64,000 nucleotides of DNA, taken from Helicobacter rappini. Its GTDB lineage: Bacteria; Campylobacterota; Campylobacteria; Campylobacterales; Helicobacteraceae. The stretch lies in contig NZ_FZPK01000008.1 of NCBI RefSeq assembly GCF_900198625.1, forward strand, positions 16,499 through 80,498, given 5' to 3'. Position 1 is the first letter of the stretch, and each line of letters opens with the position of its first letter. The notes under the pieces were generated by a model. It was given only the letters and a program-made list of their open reading frames with translations. It was not told where the DNA came from and ran no database searches. Position numbers and translations under genes: made by a program. Below, piece after piece: positions 53,998-63,787 of the stretch.

Positions 53998-54815
53998 TGG
54001 TAAAAATGCGACAGAGACATCTTTGTGTGTTTGAATTTGAGAAAGGCTCATTTGATGAGATTCTTGCCTATATTCAGTATAATGCGGATTTTATGCGAGA
54101 TAGATTACTTGCATTTCATGATGATATTACGCCAGAAATACGCGATTTTCTATGTGATTTAGGGGCTATGCCCTTTAAGGTTGAGAATAAAAAGATACTG
54201 CAATCAGGCAAAGTAAAACAGCTTATCACAGAAGCCCCTATACAAGACCAAAGCACTATTTCACATGATGACAAGCAAAATACTGCGGTAAAAAAGATTA
54301 AAATCACTCTAGATTCTAATGACTTAGCAAGAGTTGTTATGGATAGTAATGATGAGAATATTAATCAAAAAAGTATAGAATATGTTTCTATTGGTAACAC
54401 TCTACAAGATAGCGATTCTAAAGATTCTAAACTAGATTCTACACCTATAAAAGATTCTATAAAACAAGCACGAAATGGCTTGATAAGTGATATAGAATCC
54501 ATGCCTATGGTAACCTTTAAACGCACTATCCGCAGTGGCGAAGAGATTATTTTAGAATCTCATGCTGCTTTTATTAAAGATATACATGAGGGTGCTTTGA
54601 TAAAAAGCAGTGGAAATTTACATATTTATGGTAAATGTCATGGAATATTAGAGTGTTTTGGCGATTATATTATCATTGGAGAGTTTGATATGGGTAGAAT
54701 CTCTTTGCAAAATGTCATTGTGGAAGGGAAAATGCTTGAGCGGCTAAAAAGTAGCAAAAAGCTAAAAATGCTTACCATAGAAAATGGCGAAATCTCTCTA
54801 TGTGAGCTTCTATAA
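53997..54815 (+). CDS. minC: Septum site-determining protein MinC
   Basis: The 272-residue protein has an N-terminal MinC domain ([18 protein letters not shown], then [18 protein letters not shown]) and the beta-helix MinC C-terminal domain ([20 protein letters not shown], then [20 protein letters not shown]). Between them (about 80-165) is a low-complexity linker with [17 protein letters not shown], encoded by repeated GATTCTA-type codons. Helicobacter MinC is normally near 195-200 residues, so the excess is this linker. It blocks FtsZ rings away from mid-cell with MinD, which is not adjacent. It is coupled to fabD and followed 10 nt later by lpxC. Confidence 0.9.
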   Translation: MVKMRQRHLCVFEFEKGSFDEILAYIQYNADFMRDRLLAFHDDITPEIRDFLCDLGAMPFKVENKKILQSGKVKQLITEAPIQDQSTISHDDKQNTAVKKIKITLDSNDLARVVMDSNDENINQKSIEYVSIGNTLQDSDSKDSKLDSTPIKDSIKQARNGLISDIESMPMVTFKRTIRSGEEIILESHAAFIKDIHEGALIKSSGNLHIYGKCHGILECFGDYIIIGEFDMGRISLQNVIVEGKMLERLKSSKKLKMLTIENGEISLCELL

Positions 54816-54825
54816 AAGGATAAAT

Positions 54826-55725
54826 ATGAAACAAAGAACGATAGCAAAAAAAGTGGAGCTTGTAGGCATTGGACTGCATAAAGGTGTGCCAGTGAAGATG
54901 ATATTAGAGCCATTGCCAAGTGATAGTGGCATTGTCTTTTATCGTAGTGATATGGGGGTTAGCATACCGCTTAAGATAGAAAATGTGATTGATACGACTA
55001 TGGCAACTGTGATTGGTAGAAACGGGGCAAAAGTCTCTACAATCGAGCATTTACTCTCCAGCATACATGCCTATGGTATTGATAATATACGCATTATCCT
55101 TGATAATGAGGAAGTGCCTATTATGGACGGGTCTAGCATAGGATTCTGTATGTTATTGGAAGAAGCAGGGATACAAGAGCTAGATAAGCCAAAAAAGGCT
55201 ATTGAGATTAAAGAAGTCGTTGAGGTAGAAGAGGGCGGTAAATTTGTGCGACTTATGCCAAGTGATTCTATAACCTTTGATTTTACGATTAAATTCCCAC
55301 ATCAAGCCATAAGAGAGCAAAGCTATAAGTTTGAGTTTAGCACACAAAAATATAAAGAAGAGATAGCAAGGGCTAGGACTTTTGGGTTTTTACAGGAAGT
55401 AAATCAGCTTAGGGCTATGGGATTAGGGCTTGGCGGTAGCTTTGATAATTGCATTGTGCTTGATGAAAAAGGCATTATGAATGCTGAAGGACTGCGATAT
55501 AAAGATGAGTTTGTAAGGCATAAGATTCTTGATGCAATCGGTGATATGTCCTTGCTTGGTATGCCAGTAATTGGCGGATATATCTCTTTTGCAGGTAGCC
55601 ATAAGCTCAATCACTTTTTAACAAAAAAGCTTTTAAGCGCAGCCCATGCGTATAGCATTGTAGATTTACAAGACAAGGTAAAAGACACACAAAAAGCCTA
55701 TGTCCCCGCAAAAGTAAAGGCTTAG
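54826..55725 (+). CDS. lpxC: UDP-3-O-acyl-N-acetylglucosamine deacetylase
   Basis: The 299-residue enzyme starts at ATG 54826, with AAAGGA directly upstream; a longer frame overlapping minC was rejected. Zinc ligands are visible in [14 protein letters not shown] (about 59-72) and in [16 protein letters not shown] (about 226-241), where the aspartate is the third ligand. The catalytic histidine is in [12 protein letters not shown]. It performs the committed step of lipid A synthesis. The minC-lpxC neighbourhood is conserved with H. pylori. The TAG stop is fused to an inverted repeat. Confidence 0.95.
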   Translation: MKQRTIAKKVELVGIGLHKGVPVKMILEPLPSDSGIVFYRSDMGVSIPLKIENVIDTTMATVIGRNGAKVSTIEHLLSSIHAYGIDNIRIILDNEEVPIMDGSSIGFCMLLEEAGIQELDKPKKAIEIKEVVEVEEGGKFVRLMPSDSITFDFTIKFPHQAIREQSYKFEFSTQKYKEEIARARTFGFLQEVNQLRAMGLGLGGSFDNCIVLDEKGIMNAEGLRYKDEFVRHKILDAIGDMSLLGMPVIGGYISFAGSHKLNHFLTKKLLSAAHAYSIVDLQDKVKDTQKAYVPAKVKA

Positions 55726-55748
55726 ATTCTAAGTAAAGTATAGAATCT
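55724..55748 (+). terminator. Stop-codon-fused inverted AGATTCTA/TAGAATCT pair after lpxC
   Basis: Eight-bp perfect arms at 55724-55731 and 55741-55748 with a 9-nt loop; the first arm overlaps the TAG stop. It is a plausible terminator for the fabD-minC-lpxC group, though the following T-run is short. Confidence 0.5.
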
Positions 55749-56025
55749 CATTTTGTAATCTGTGTTTTACTGATTTGTGTTTCTTGCATTTTAGGTGATA
55801 TTTGTTTGGTTCTATCTTTTTGCATGGAATATATTGTTGTGATCTAAATTTGTTTTTTGTTGCTGATAGAAATAATGATTCAGGGCGTGGTGGATATAAT
55901 GTGTTGCTTTATTAGGTTTCTTTTGCGTGAAATTATGTATTTTATAAGTTGAGAGCAAGACTAGTTACAAAATCATTTTTGTGCTATAATTAGCATTTTT
56001 ATTTATTAAAAAACAAAGGATTATT
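55749..56025. other. Gene-free AT-rich spacer upstream of the DUF268 gene
   Basis: It holds the promoter of the next gene near its right end. A short open run around 55860-55912 encodes ADRNNDSGRGGYNVLLY before a stop; I cannot assign it and give it little weight. Confidence 0.4.
55982..55990 (+). promoter_or_regulatory. Extended -10 promoter for the DUF268 gene
   Basis: Perfect TGCTATAAT 36 nt upstream of ATG 56026, with AAAGGATT as ribosome site. Confidence 0.6.
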
Positions 56026-56907
56026 ATGCCATGGTGGTTGGTAAAACAAATACGAAGAGCAGTGAGAAAGATAGCGCGAAAAGTTGGGGCAGTGTCGCCT
56101 TATGATTTTTATGATTGGCGAGTGCCCTGGGCAAGTAAGAAAGATATACAGCAAGATAGGGAGCGTTATAATGCGTTAAATACTGATGGAAGATTCGTCA
56201 TAGATTCTAAAAATGAATATATTGTTCGCGATCTTAAATACATTAATACAGAACATGGGATCAGCTATATTCCAACTTATGTGAGGGATTTGTGGGGAGC
56301 AAAGCAAGTATATAAACATAAGCCTTCAAGCCATTATGATTGTGGGTCAAGCTTTTGTGGTTTCACCACACTGCTTATACCTATGGGAATAAATATTGTG
56401 CTTATTGATATTCGAGATTTAACAGATAGATTCAATACTTCGCTATTTAAAGATATATGGGGGGGGGGGGTAAGTTGCCTTCAATCCGACATAACAACAC
56501 TGCATGGCATAGAAGATAATAGTATTGAATCTTTTTCAATCATGGGTGCACTTGATGGCTTTGGGCTTGGCATGTATGGAGAACCTATTAATCCAGATGC
56601 GTGGCGGCTTGCATTATTATCAGTTCAAAGAGTGCTAAAGAATGGTGGTAGATTTTATCTAGCTGCACAGATTGGCAAACAAGATAAATTGCGTTTTAAT
56701 GCAGGTAGAATCTTTAGACTAAATACAATTTGTGATACGCTTAAAGAAATGTCTCTCAACGAGTTGCATTTCCTTAAAGGGCATGATTTAGATACTTACC
56801 CCTGCATATATCAGAAAGATGGTAAGACTATTACAAATGATTCCAATCTCCATTTTTTATGTAATCAAGATTCTGCAACAGCACTGATGATATTTCAAAA
56901 ACTATAA
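56026..56907 (+). CDS. DUF268 family protein with G12 tract, probably phase-variable
   Basis: The 293-residue protein begins MPWWLVKQIRRAVRKIARKV and matches DUF268, a methyltransferase-like family often found near surface-glycan genes. Features are YDCGSSFCGFTTLLIPMG with VLIDIRDL (about 108-132), resembling a nucleotide- or SAM-binding beta-alpha pair, and SFSIMGALDGFGLGMYGEPI with VQRVLKNGGRFYLAAQ, resembling the later part of class I methyltransferases. The G12 run at 56459-56470 encodes IWGGGVS at about 144-150. With 12 Gs the frame is open; loss or gain of one G would stop translation. Glycan modification is inferred from the family and tract. Confidence 0.8.
   Translation: MPWWLVKQIRRAVRKIARKVGAVSPYDFYDWRVPWASKKDIQQDRERYNALNTDGRFVIDSKNEYIVRDLKYINTEHGISYIPTYVRDLWGAKQVYKHKPSSHYDCGSSFCGFTTLLIPMGINIVLIDIRDLTDRFNTSLFKDIWGGGVSCLQSDITTLHGIEDNSIESFSIMGALDGFGLGMYGEPINPDAWRLALLSVQRVLKNGGRFYLAAQIGKQDKLRFNAGRIFRLNTICDTLKEMSLNELHFLKGHDLDTYPCIYQKDGKTITNDSNLHFLCNQDSATALMIFQKL
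56459..56470 (+). repeat. G12 homopolymer tract, translational phase-variation site
   Basis: Twelve consecutive G inside the DUF268 gene, about 435 nt after the start. Poly-G runs of this length in Helicobacter and Campylobacter are the classical contingency switch of surface genes. In this sequence the gene is in the ON state. Confidence 0.85.
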
Positions 56908-57290
56908 GAAGTTGTTGAAAAATTTGAATGTAAGAAACAAAAATAAACAAAATACATATAGGCGCATATACTCTTTAGTGTTGTGCCTAAACACCATGCA
57001 TTTTGTTTATGCTGTAATTTATGACACTTTAATATTTTATACATTATGTTGCAAATGAACAATCATGCTGACGCACCAAACAGGACTTTAACACATTTTA
57101 GATCTCAAGCATAAGTAATTTTGGAATATTTGATACATTTTTGTGCTTTTCATTATAAATTTCATGGGTATAAAAGTAACAATATCTTACTTTTAGTTTT
57201 TTTCATTGTTAATTAAGTTGCATTTTTTTGAATTTGAGATTATATTAAATTAATCAAGTGTTAATAAGAAACACGGATAAGGAGAACATA
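56908..57290. other. Spacer between DUF268 and acs with a long inverted repeat
   Basis: About 380 bp with no gene. Apart from the inverted repeat at 56943-57010 it is AT-rich, and probably holds the acs promoter near 57235-57250 (TATATT) and a good AAGGAG ribosome site at 57279. Confidence 0.45.
56943..57010 (+). terminator. 68-bp imperfect inverted repeat after the DUF268 gene
   Basis: The outer arms ATAAACAAAATACAT (56943-56957) and its reverse complement at 56996-57010 match at 14 of 15 positions; inner arms GGCGCA and TGTGCC also pair. It lies 36 nt past the stop. It could be a strong terminator, or a small mobile-element relic, given its unusual length. Confidence 0.5.
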
Positions 57291-59282
57291 ATGCAAAATA
57301 TTGATGAAGACAAGGCATTTGCAAAGCAGATATTTAAACCAAACAGAGAGTTTGCCAAACAAGCACGAATTAAAAATATGTGTGAATATGAGGACTTGTG
57401 CTATGAAGCAGATACTGATTATGAGGGCTTTTGGGCGAAACAAGCTAGAGAGAAGATTCACTGGTTTAAGGATTTTAATCGTGTTTTAAATGATGATAAT
57501 GCTCCGTTTTATAAGTGGTTTGAGGGTGGTAAGCTAAATGTTTCTTATCAATGTATTGATAGACATTTGAAAACAAAGAAAAATAAAGTTGCTATCATTT
57601 TTGAGGGCGAGATGGGCGACTATAAAGTCATTACCTATCGCAAACTTTATACAGAGGTCAATAAAACTGCAAATTTATTGAAAAATCACTTTGACATTAA
57701 AAAAGGCGATAGGGTCGTGCTTTATATGCCTATGATCCCAGAGGTAGCTATCGTTATGCTTGCATGTGCTAGAATCGGGGCTATTCATAGTGTTGTATTT
57801 GGTGGATTTAGCCCAGAAGCACTAAGGGATAGAATCCAAGATGCAGAGGCAAAGCTAGTGGTTACTGCTGATGGTGCGTTTAGGAAAGGGAAGCCCTATA
57901 TGCTAAAACCAGCGGTAGATAAGGCGTTGGAAGATAATGCATGTCCTAGTGTGAAAAAGGTGCTTGTAGTAACGCGTAATGATTGCGATATAAACTATGT
58001 GAGAGGTAGAGACTACTCATATAATGAGATGGTAGCCCATGAAAAAAGCACATTTGAACCAGAACCTATGGACTCAGAAGATCCGCTATTCTTGCTTTAT
58101 ACAAGCGGTAGCACGGGTAAGCCAAAAGGTGTGCAGCATAGCAGTGCGGGCTATATTTTGTATGCACAAATGACTATGGAATGGGTGTTTGATATTAAAG
58201 ATTCTGATAATTTTTGGTGCACCGCTGATGTTGGGTGGATTACGGGGCATACTTATTTGATTTATGGTCCTTTAGCGTGTGGGGCCACGACTATTATTTA
58301 TGAGGGAACACTCGCATATCCAAACTATGGCAGATGGTGGCAGATGATAGAAGAATATATGGTAGATAAATTCTACACTTCGCCGACTGCCATTCGTATG
58401 CTGCATTCACATGCAGAAAATGAGCCAAAAAACTATGATTTAAGTTCTTTAAAAGTTTTAGGCACGGTGGGTGAGCCTATTAACCCTACTGCATGGAAAT
58501 GGTTTTATGAAGAAATCGGTGGTAGTAAATGCCCTATCGTTGATACATGGTGGCAAACAGAAACAGGTGGAAATATGATTACCCCATTACCCGGTGCGAC
58601 ACCTATTCGCCCCGGTTGTGCTACTTTGCCATTACCCGGAATTATCGCAGAAGTCTTGCATGAAGATGGGACAAAAGCAGCCCCCGGAGAGCAAGGGCTA
58701 CTTTGTATCACAAAGCCATGGCCATCAATGATTAGAGGCATTTGGGGCGATCCAGACAGATATGTGGATAGCTACTTTAAACAAGTGAAAAAAGATGGCA
58801 AACCCGTATATTTCTCAGGCGATGGGGCGATCATTGATGAAAAAGGCTATATCACTATCACAGGTAGAACTGATGATGTTGTGAATGTTAGCGGACATAG
58901 AATCGGCACCGCAGAGATTGAATCTGCCATTGCAAAGCATCCAAGTGTCGCAGAAAGTGCATGTGTGAGTAGATTAGATTCTATCACGGGTGAGAGTTTG
59001 TTTGCTTATATCGTGCTGCATGAAGGTGTGGTGGATAATACCGCTGAAGAGCTTGAGATTATGAAAGAGATTAATCGCATTTTAAGTAAAGAGATAGGCA
59101 ATATCGCAAAGCTTGGGGCAGCCCTATTTGTGCCGGGCTTACCAAAAACTAGAAGCGGTAAGATTATGCGTAGAATCTTAAAAGCAATCGCTAGAAATGA
59201 GGTAGTTACACAAGATGTAAGCACACTAGAAGACCCACAAATCGTAGAAAAGATAGCACAAATTGCAAAAAATGCAGAGTAG
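57291..59282 (+). CDS. acs: Acetyl-CoA synthetase
   Basis: The 663-residue enzyme starts at ATG 57291 with AAGGAG 7 nt upstream. It has the AMP-binding core [15 protein letters not shown] (about 264-278), [11 protein letters not shown] (about 417-427), [15 protein letters not shown] with the hinge aspartate, and the C-terminal [15 protein letters not shown] (about 612-626). The lysine in SGK is the site acetylated to switch off Acs in other bacteria. It activates acetate via acetyl-AMP. A CobB-type deacylase that could reverse such acetylation is encoded at 62534-63244, but no Pat-type acetyltransferase is seen nearby. Confidence 0.97.
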   Translation: MQNIDEDKAFAKQIFKPNREFAKQARIKNMCEYEDLCYEADTDYEGFWAKQAREKIHWFKDFNRVLNDDNAPFYKWFEGGKLNVSYQCIDRHLKTKKNKVAIIFEGEMGDYKVITYRKLYTEVNKTANLLKNHFDIKKGDRVVLYMPMIPEVAIVMLACARIGAIHSVVFGGFSPEALRDRIQDAEAKLVVTADGAFRKGKPYMLKPAVDKALEDNACPSVKKVLVVTRNDCDINYVRGRDYSYNEMVAHEKSTFEPEPMDSEDPLFLLYTSGSTGKPKGVQHSSAGYILYAQMTMEWVFDIKDSDNFWCTADVGWITGHTYLIYGPLACGATTIIYEGTLAYPNYGRWWQMIEEYMVDKFYTSPTAIRMLHSHAENEPKNYDLSSLKVLGTVGEPINPTAWKWFYEEIGGSKCPIVDTWWQTETGGNMITPLPGATPIRPGCATLPLPGIIAEVLHEDGTKAAPGEQGLLCITKPWPSMIRGIWGDPDRYVDSYFKQVKKDGKPVYFSGDGAIIDEKGYITITGRTDDVVNVSGHRIGTAEIESAIAKHPSVAESACVSRLDSITGESLFAYIVLHEGVVDNTAEELEIMKEINRILSKEIGNIAKLGAALFVPGLPKTRSGKIMRRILKAIARNEVVTQDVSTLEDPQIVEKIAQIAKNAE

Positions 59283-59502
59283 TTTAAAGTAGCTATGTAG
59301 TGTTTAATGTATCCCATGCTAAACATGTGGCATTGTGGCAATTCATCATTGTAAATTGTAAATAAGTTTTATTTTCTTAAATTGCAAATAAAGCTAAAGA
59401 TTTACTGCAATGTCTTATATGCTGTTTTGATGCAGATGCAATTATAAAACTATCTCCACAGATACTACAACTCTTCAAGCTTCTAAATCCTTAGAAATTG
59501 CA

Positions 59503-61902
59503 CTAAAAATTATATCTCAATTCCGCATAATAGTTTCTACCAAGGGCTGGGGCATAGAGTGGGTATTTTTGATAGGTAGCATACCAAGAGTTAAAAAGAT
59601 TTCGCACGCCGACATTAATTTTTACATCTTTAACGCTAAACATAGCACCTAAATCACTCAGCACATAGCCACCCTTATTCATAATATGACTTTTTCCCGC
59701 TGCATTGCTTGTGCCGCTTGTAGAATCAAGTGATTGCGAAATGTAGGTATTATTGAAAAAGAGTGTAAGGTTTAGGGTGTTTGTCCGCAAAATATCAGCT
59801 TCTACATTGAGAGTTGCTTTAAGCCATGGGACATAAGGCACCATGTTGCCCTGCAAATGGGCGTTTGCGACATTTGTTTGCAATATATTTGTATAAAGCA
59901 TGCCTATACTTTCACTTAGTCTTAGCCATGAAGTATCAAAAAAGCTTTGTTGCGCACTAAGTTCTGCACCCACTCTTTGTGTCTGCCCTAGATTGCTGTA
60001 TGTATAGGCTGTGCCATGCGTGATATTATTTACAAAAATCTCATTAAATGTATGCGTATAAAAAAGTGTTGCAGAGATATAGCTAAAGTCAATTTCATCT
60101 TTCATGCCTATTTCAGCGGTGATATATTGCTCTGGTTTAATGCCGTTTGATTCATTTCTCTTTAATTGACTGCTATTGTTGCTACTATTTATACTTGAGT
60201 TTGGATCGGCATTAATCATTTGAAAAGCACTAGGGCTTATAAAGCCTAACTCCAGCTTTGCATAGGTGTTGCCTGTATCGCTGTATTGATAGCTTGGTGT
60301 GATTTCTGCAGCATAGCTTAGGTTTTGTGCGTGGTCTTTGAAGTTAAGATATTCGCTAGATTCTGTTGTGTTGTTATTAGTTTTTGTTTTTTGCCAATAG
60401 TCTTGGATATTTTGCATCCAATAGTTAGAATACTCTAGACGCACACCACCACTAAGCTTTATGGAATCTGTAAAGCTAAAGCTATCAAATACATAGAGAC
60501 TATTTGATAGCTTTATGGCGGTATTTGTGATATTTGTTATGTAGTGTATCATTTGCGATGAAGTAGCCCTAAAAGATCTCCCCTTTGCATTCATAGGAAA
60601 AAAGTGATTGATATGATTTATACGCTTTGAAGCTTCTAGGATATTATCAAGTCCTAGCATAAGTGTATTATTTGTCGTTGTGTATTTTGCCTTTAGATTC
60701 AGTCCTGCGGCATGATTTTGGAATCCGCTAGGCTTTCCCATATCCATGATACCTGCTGGACAAAATGATCCCGTTGCCTTTGTGCTAATGCAGTATTCAT
60801 ACTCCATATATCTTGTAAGTGAGAATTGATAAAAGGCTAACGCATCAAAGTCTAGATTCTCACTCCATTTTGTCGTGTAGTTAAGTGAAGTTTGCAGGGA
60901 GTCATTTTGCGTTTTTATGGTGTATTCATCTGGGTTGTTTCGCTCTTTTTTTATGGTGCTTTCATCTTTTGTGATTGTTGTTGAACTGCTACCATTATTC
61001 CTAATAGTAGAAGTATATGAGAGATAGCTTAGAGGGATACTCTGCCATGAGTGTGAGTAGCTGATATTAAAGTCATATTTTTGATTCTCAGTGGGATTAT
61101 ATAGGGCTTGAAAGGCGGTGTAGAGATTTGTCTCATTATCATTGCTAAAGGCTTTAATCTTACTTTTATCAGTAGCCACACCCGCAGCATTACGCGCCCC
61201 GGGCGTATATCCCGCACTCACATCGCCTTTTATGAATAGATTCTCACCAACCTTTTTACCACTAGCAATACTTAAACTCCCACCTTGAAGCCCCACACTC
61301 TCCCCGCTTATCGCTTTTAATACTACGCGGTTAAAATCCTTGCTTGGCATTTTTGTAACAATATTTATAACCCCACCCCTTGTGCCATTACCATATACCA
61401 CAGCCCCACCGCCGGGTATTATCTCTATCCTTTCCACATTGTCAATATCTATATTATTATAGGGCGAAACGCCATGAGAGGTATCTAGCAGGGATATAGG
61501 CACACGATTGACTAGGATTTTCACCGCACGATTAGAATCTAGTCCTTGACCTCTTAGGTCTATATTATTGCCAAATCCATTGCTATTAAAAGTGATAAGG
61601 GGGCTGTATTGCAAAGCTTGATTAATGTTTAAAAACCCCTTGTTTTGCAGCTCTTCTTTGTCTATCAATAGAATATTTTTTGCTTCATCTTTGAGTGGTA
61701 AATCAAAGCCTGTGCTAGAGGTTACCACAGCATTTAGTCGCTTTGTTTGCGTATCTGTATCGCCTTGCGTGGAATCTAGCAGGGCAGCCAGTTTGTCATT
61801 TGTCGCTATTTCATTCGCACATAAACTTTGACTTAAAGATATGCTTAGTAATGCAGCGGATAGAATGAGTTTTGAACCTTTTTGTGTTCGTATATTACAC
61901 AT
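59503..61902 (-). CDS. TonB-dependent outer-membrane receptor, siderophore/heme type
   Basis: The 799-residue receptor has a signal peptide (LILSAALLSISLSQSLCANE at about 12-31). The plug domain starts with LLIDKEELQNKGFLNINQAL and includes NNIDLRGQGLDSNR and ERIEIIPGGGAVVYGNGTRG. The rest is a 22-strand barrel ending in YYAELRYNF with a terminal phenylalanine. It resembles FecA/FhuE-like siderophore receptors; the ligand is unknown. Expression is probably iron-dependent, as a Fur-like site precedes it. No exbB, tonB or periplasmic binding protein is adjacent. Confidence 0.93.
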   Translation of the reverse strand: MCNIRTQKGSKLILSAALLSISLSQSLCANEIATNDKLAALLDSTQGDTDTQTKRLNAVVTSSTGFDLPLKDEAKNILLIDKEELQNKGFLNINQALQYSPLITFNSNGFGNNIDLRGQGLDSNRAVKILVNRVPISLLDTSHGVSPYNNIDIDNVERIEIIPGGGAVVYGNGTRGGVINIVTKMPSKDFNRVVLKAISGESVGLQGGSLSIASGKKVGENLFIKGDVSAGYTPGARNAAGVATDKSKIKAFSNDNETNLYTAFQALYNPTENQKYDFNISYSHSWQSIPLSYLSYTSTIRNNGSSSTTITKDESTIKKERNNPDEYTIKTQNDSLQTSLNYTTKWSENLDFDALAFYQFSLTRYMEYEYCISTKATGSFCPAGIMDMGKPSGFQNHAAGLNLKAKYTTTNNTLMLGLDNILEASKRINHINHFFPMNAKGRSFRATSSQMIHYITNITNTAIKLSNSLYVFDSFSFTDSIKLSGGVRLEYSNYWMQNIQDYWQKTKTNNNTTESSEYLNFKDHAQNLSYAAEITPSYQYSDTGNTYAKLELGFISPSAFQMINADPNSSINSSNNSSQLKRNESNGIKPEQYITAEIGMKDEIDFSYISATLFYTHTFNEIFVNNITHGTAYTYSNLGQTQRVGAELSAQQSFFDTSWLRLSESIGMLYTNILQTNVANAHLQGNMVPYVPWLKATLNVEADILRTNTLNLTLFFNNTYISQSLDSTSGTSNAAGKSHIMNKGGYVLSDLGAMFSVKDVKINVGVRNLFNSWYATYQKYPLYAPALGRNYYAELRYNF

Positions 61903-61950
61903 TGAAATACTCCAAATATAAAATAAGAATTAATATTATAATTATATAAA

Positions 61951-61969
61951 ATATTATTTATGATAATTA
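61951..61969 (-). promoter_or_regulatory. Candidate Fur box upstream of the TonB receptor
   Basis: The minus strand reads TAATTATCATAAATAATAT, with partly symmetric ATTAT and ATAAT halves, close to the Helicobacter Fur consensus of spaced AT-rich half-sites. TATAAT-like sequences lie just downstream, so it could overlap the promoter. The AT-rich context makes chance possible. Confidence 0.35.
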
Positions 61970-62533
61970 CTTGCATAATTGAATATTAAATATTTTAAGT
62001 AAAATATGTTACTTTGAGTAACTAGATTTTAGATAGATAGGAATTGTATGAGATAAAAATATTGAGAATGTCTCTAATAAAGTAGTTTGCTATCTTAAAA
62101 CTTTAGAATCTTGGTTTGTAGTGCAAGGTTAAAAAATATTATTCTATTGAAAATATCCAAAAGAATAAAATCTTGTGTTAAACAAAAAAAGTATAGGGGA
62201 ATAAAGTAGTGTATCATTCAATAAAATATCTAGTCTCTAGATTCTAGATTCTTGTCGTTTTGAGCCGTAGGCTAAAAATCGTTTTAGATTCTATGCTAGA
62301 TATTTCGGCTCACGCCTCAATATGACAATTATTTCGAATCTAGCACATTTCAAAACGCCCTGCGGAAGTATTTTTGAGTTAGAATCGGGGTTTTACGAGC
62401 CGAGTGCAAGGAGTTTATTAAACATATGCAGTGGCAAAGCCACAAATCCACACTTGCAAAATGACGAAGCACGAGACGAAGTAATCGCCGATTCTAGCCA
62501 AAAAGACAACGCAAAATCTAAAATCTAAACTTC
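61970..62533. other. Repeat-rich spacer between the TonB receptor and sirtuin genes
   Basis: About 560 bp with no convincing gene. It contains a full palindromic element at 62252-62328 and then GC-richer sequence to about 62528 holding a GTGGC-AAA-GCCAC hairpin at 62431-62443. A short frame at 62322-62528 starts inside the palindrome and is read here as repeat-derived. Confidence 0.55.
62252..62328. repeat. Full palindromic element, intergenic copy
   Basis: Seventy-seven bp. Left arm from TTGTCGTTTTGAGCC, right arm ending CTCAATATGACAA; the centre contains AGATTCTATGCTAGATA. Size, arm sequence and the internal GATTCTA match the copy in thiE, but this copy is not translated. Confidence 0.8.
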
Positions 62534-63244
62534 TTAAGATTCTATAAATTCTCCCACAAGCCTTTCAATCTTAGGAGCAGCACTTACAGCAGATTCTATA
62601 AAACACATATTGAAACACTCATCAAACCAGCTAGATTCTAAGTTATTTAACACACTCTTTTTTGCACATTGACTAAATTGTGCGACATTTAGCACTTCTC
62701 CACTTGTGCCAATGCAGACAAATAAGCTATTCTCACTCTCACTTAGTCTCTCTAGCTCTCTAGCTAACAAGGCATAGTTTGGGGCATATTCGCTAAACAT
62801 CACAATATTATGTCTTAAAGATTCTTCCCCACAAGATTCACATATAAGTTTTGGCATAGCTTGATAACCAATATTTGTGATAGTCTCACACAATTCACAA
62901 CGCACTTCAGGTAAGAATCCGTGCAAGTGAATGACATTTTTACACCCAGCTCGCTCCAACAAGTCATCTACATTTTGCGTGATGACTACTACTTCTTGTG
63001 GATAGTTTGCTTTGAGCCTTGCTATCATCTTATGTGCGGCATTTGGATTAACTTCTCCTAATTGTATCCGCCTTTTATCATAGAAATCTAGCACCTTTTT
63101 TCTATCCTTAGCAAAGCCACTCGCACTACATACTTCCATAATGTCAAACTCTTCCCATAAGCCATCATTATCACGGAATGTCCGCAATCCACTTTCTGCA
63201 CTAAGCCCAGCTCCACTAAATATCATTACTCGTTTAGAATCCAT
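62534..63244 (-). CDS. CobB-type sirtuin (NAD-dependent protein deacylase)
   Basis: The 236-residue enzyme has GAGLSAESGLRTFRDNDGLW (about 11-30), VVITQNVDDLLERAG with HLHG (about 86-109), four zinc cysteines (CELC and CESC at about 115-137), and CIGTSGEVLNVA (about 177-188). DFYDKRR provides the Tyr-x-x-Arg pair typical of class III sirtuins that remove succinyl as well as acetyl groups. It uses NAD to deacylate lysines such as those of acetyl-CoA synthetase. Its start overlaps the stop of the next upstream gene by one base, so the two are coupled. Confidence 0.93.
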   Translation of the reverse strand: MDSKRVMIFSGAGLSAESGLRTFRDNDGLWEEFDIMEVCSASGFAKDRKKVLDFYDKRRIQLGEVNPNAAHKMIARLKANYPQEVVVITQNVDDLLERAGCKNVIHLHGFLPEVRCELCETITNIGYQAMPKLICESCGEESLRHNIVMFSEYAPNYALLARELERLSESENSLFVCIGTSGEVLNVAQFSQCAKKSVLNNLESSWFDECFNMCFIESAVSAAPKIERLVGEFIES

Positions 63245-63693
63245 TACACTTCCTTATATTTCTTTGATAATTTATAACTAATAGCAAAAGTATCAATCTC
63301 ATATTCATAGAAAAATTCTAGGTCAGTATCTAATGCCCCAATCTCTTCATCACTTATAAAGATTCCATAAAATTTTAGCTTTTCTTTAATGCGATTACTC
63401 CAATAAGTTGTATAATCTAGCCATTTTTTAGAAGCTACATCATAGTAATTCGTAGAAAAATTTAGCCATTCATTTTCTGTGTCCCGTATATCTTCCCATA
63501 ACTCTTGCTCTTTTATCTTTTTTGCCTTTTTATTTTGTTTTAATGCGTGAGATTTTTTTATTTTGTTTTGCTTAGTTGTAACTTGTTTTTTATCATTACT
63601 GCAAATATGTTTAGAATCTATTTCAAACACAGCTTTAAAGTTAAAATTATTAGGCAAATTTTTTAGAATCTCACTCAGTTTATTTTTATTCAT
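63244..63693 (-). CDS. Unassigned protein coupled to the sirtuin gene
   Basis: The 149-residue protein is not recognised. Residues about 35-60 are strongly basic (KKQVTTKQNKIKKSHALKQN). The C-terminal 75 residues are rich in Trp and Tyr (NEWLNFSTNYYDVASKKWLD, TTYWSNRIKEKLKFYGIF) and end with an acidic then basic helix. No signal peptide or membrane helix. It overlaps the sirtuin gene by one base and lies about 100 nt downstream of the partial gene at the right edge, so it is probably co-transcribed with both. Confidence 0.65.
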   Translation of the reverse strand: MNKNKLSEILKNLPNNFNFKAVFEIDSKHICSNDKKQVTTKQNKIKKSHALKQNKKAKKIKEQELWEDIRDTENEWLNFSTNYYDVASKKWLDYTTYWSNRIKEKLKFYGIFISDEEIGALDTDLEFFYEYEIDTFAISYKLSKKYKEV

Positions 63694-63787
63694 TTGCTAA
63701 CCTTTTTTGATATTTAGTAAGTGTAACACAATCTATTGACAATATTATGACAAAGCATTGTAAAATATGATAGACCTTTGCGTAAAT

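Noticed and set aside
54257..54290. Possible degenerate arm of the palindromic element in minC (ATTTCACATGATGACAAG)
   Set aside because: Only the ends resemble the arm and the middle is missing; too short to separate from chance.
55860..55912. Short open run encoding ADRNNDSGRGGYNVLLY
   Set aside because: Looks protein-like but is under 20 codons with no upstream continuation or known family.
62322..62528. Plus-strand frame of 68 codons
   Set aside because: It begins inside the palindromic element and runs through hairpin-bearing repeat-like DNA; no ribosome site. Read as repeat sequence, not a gene.
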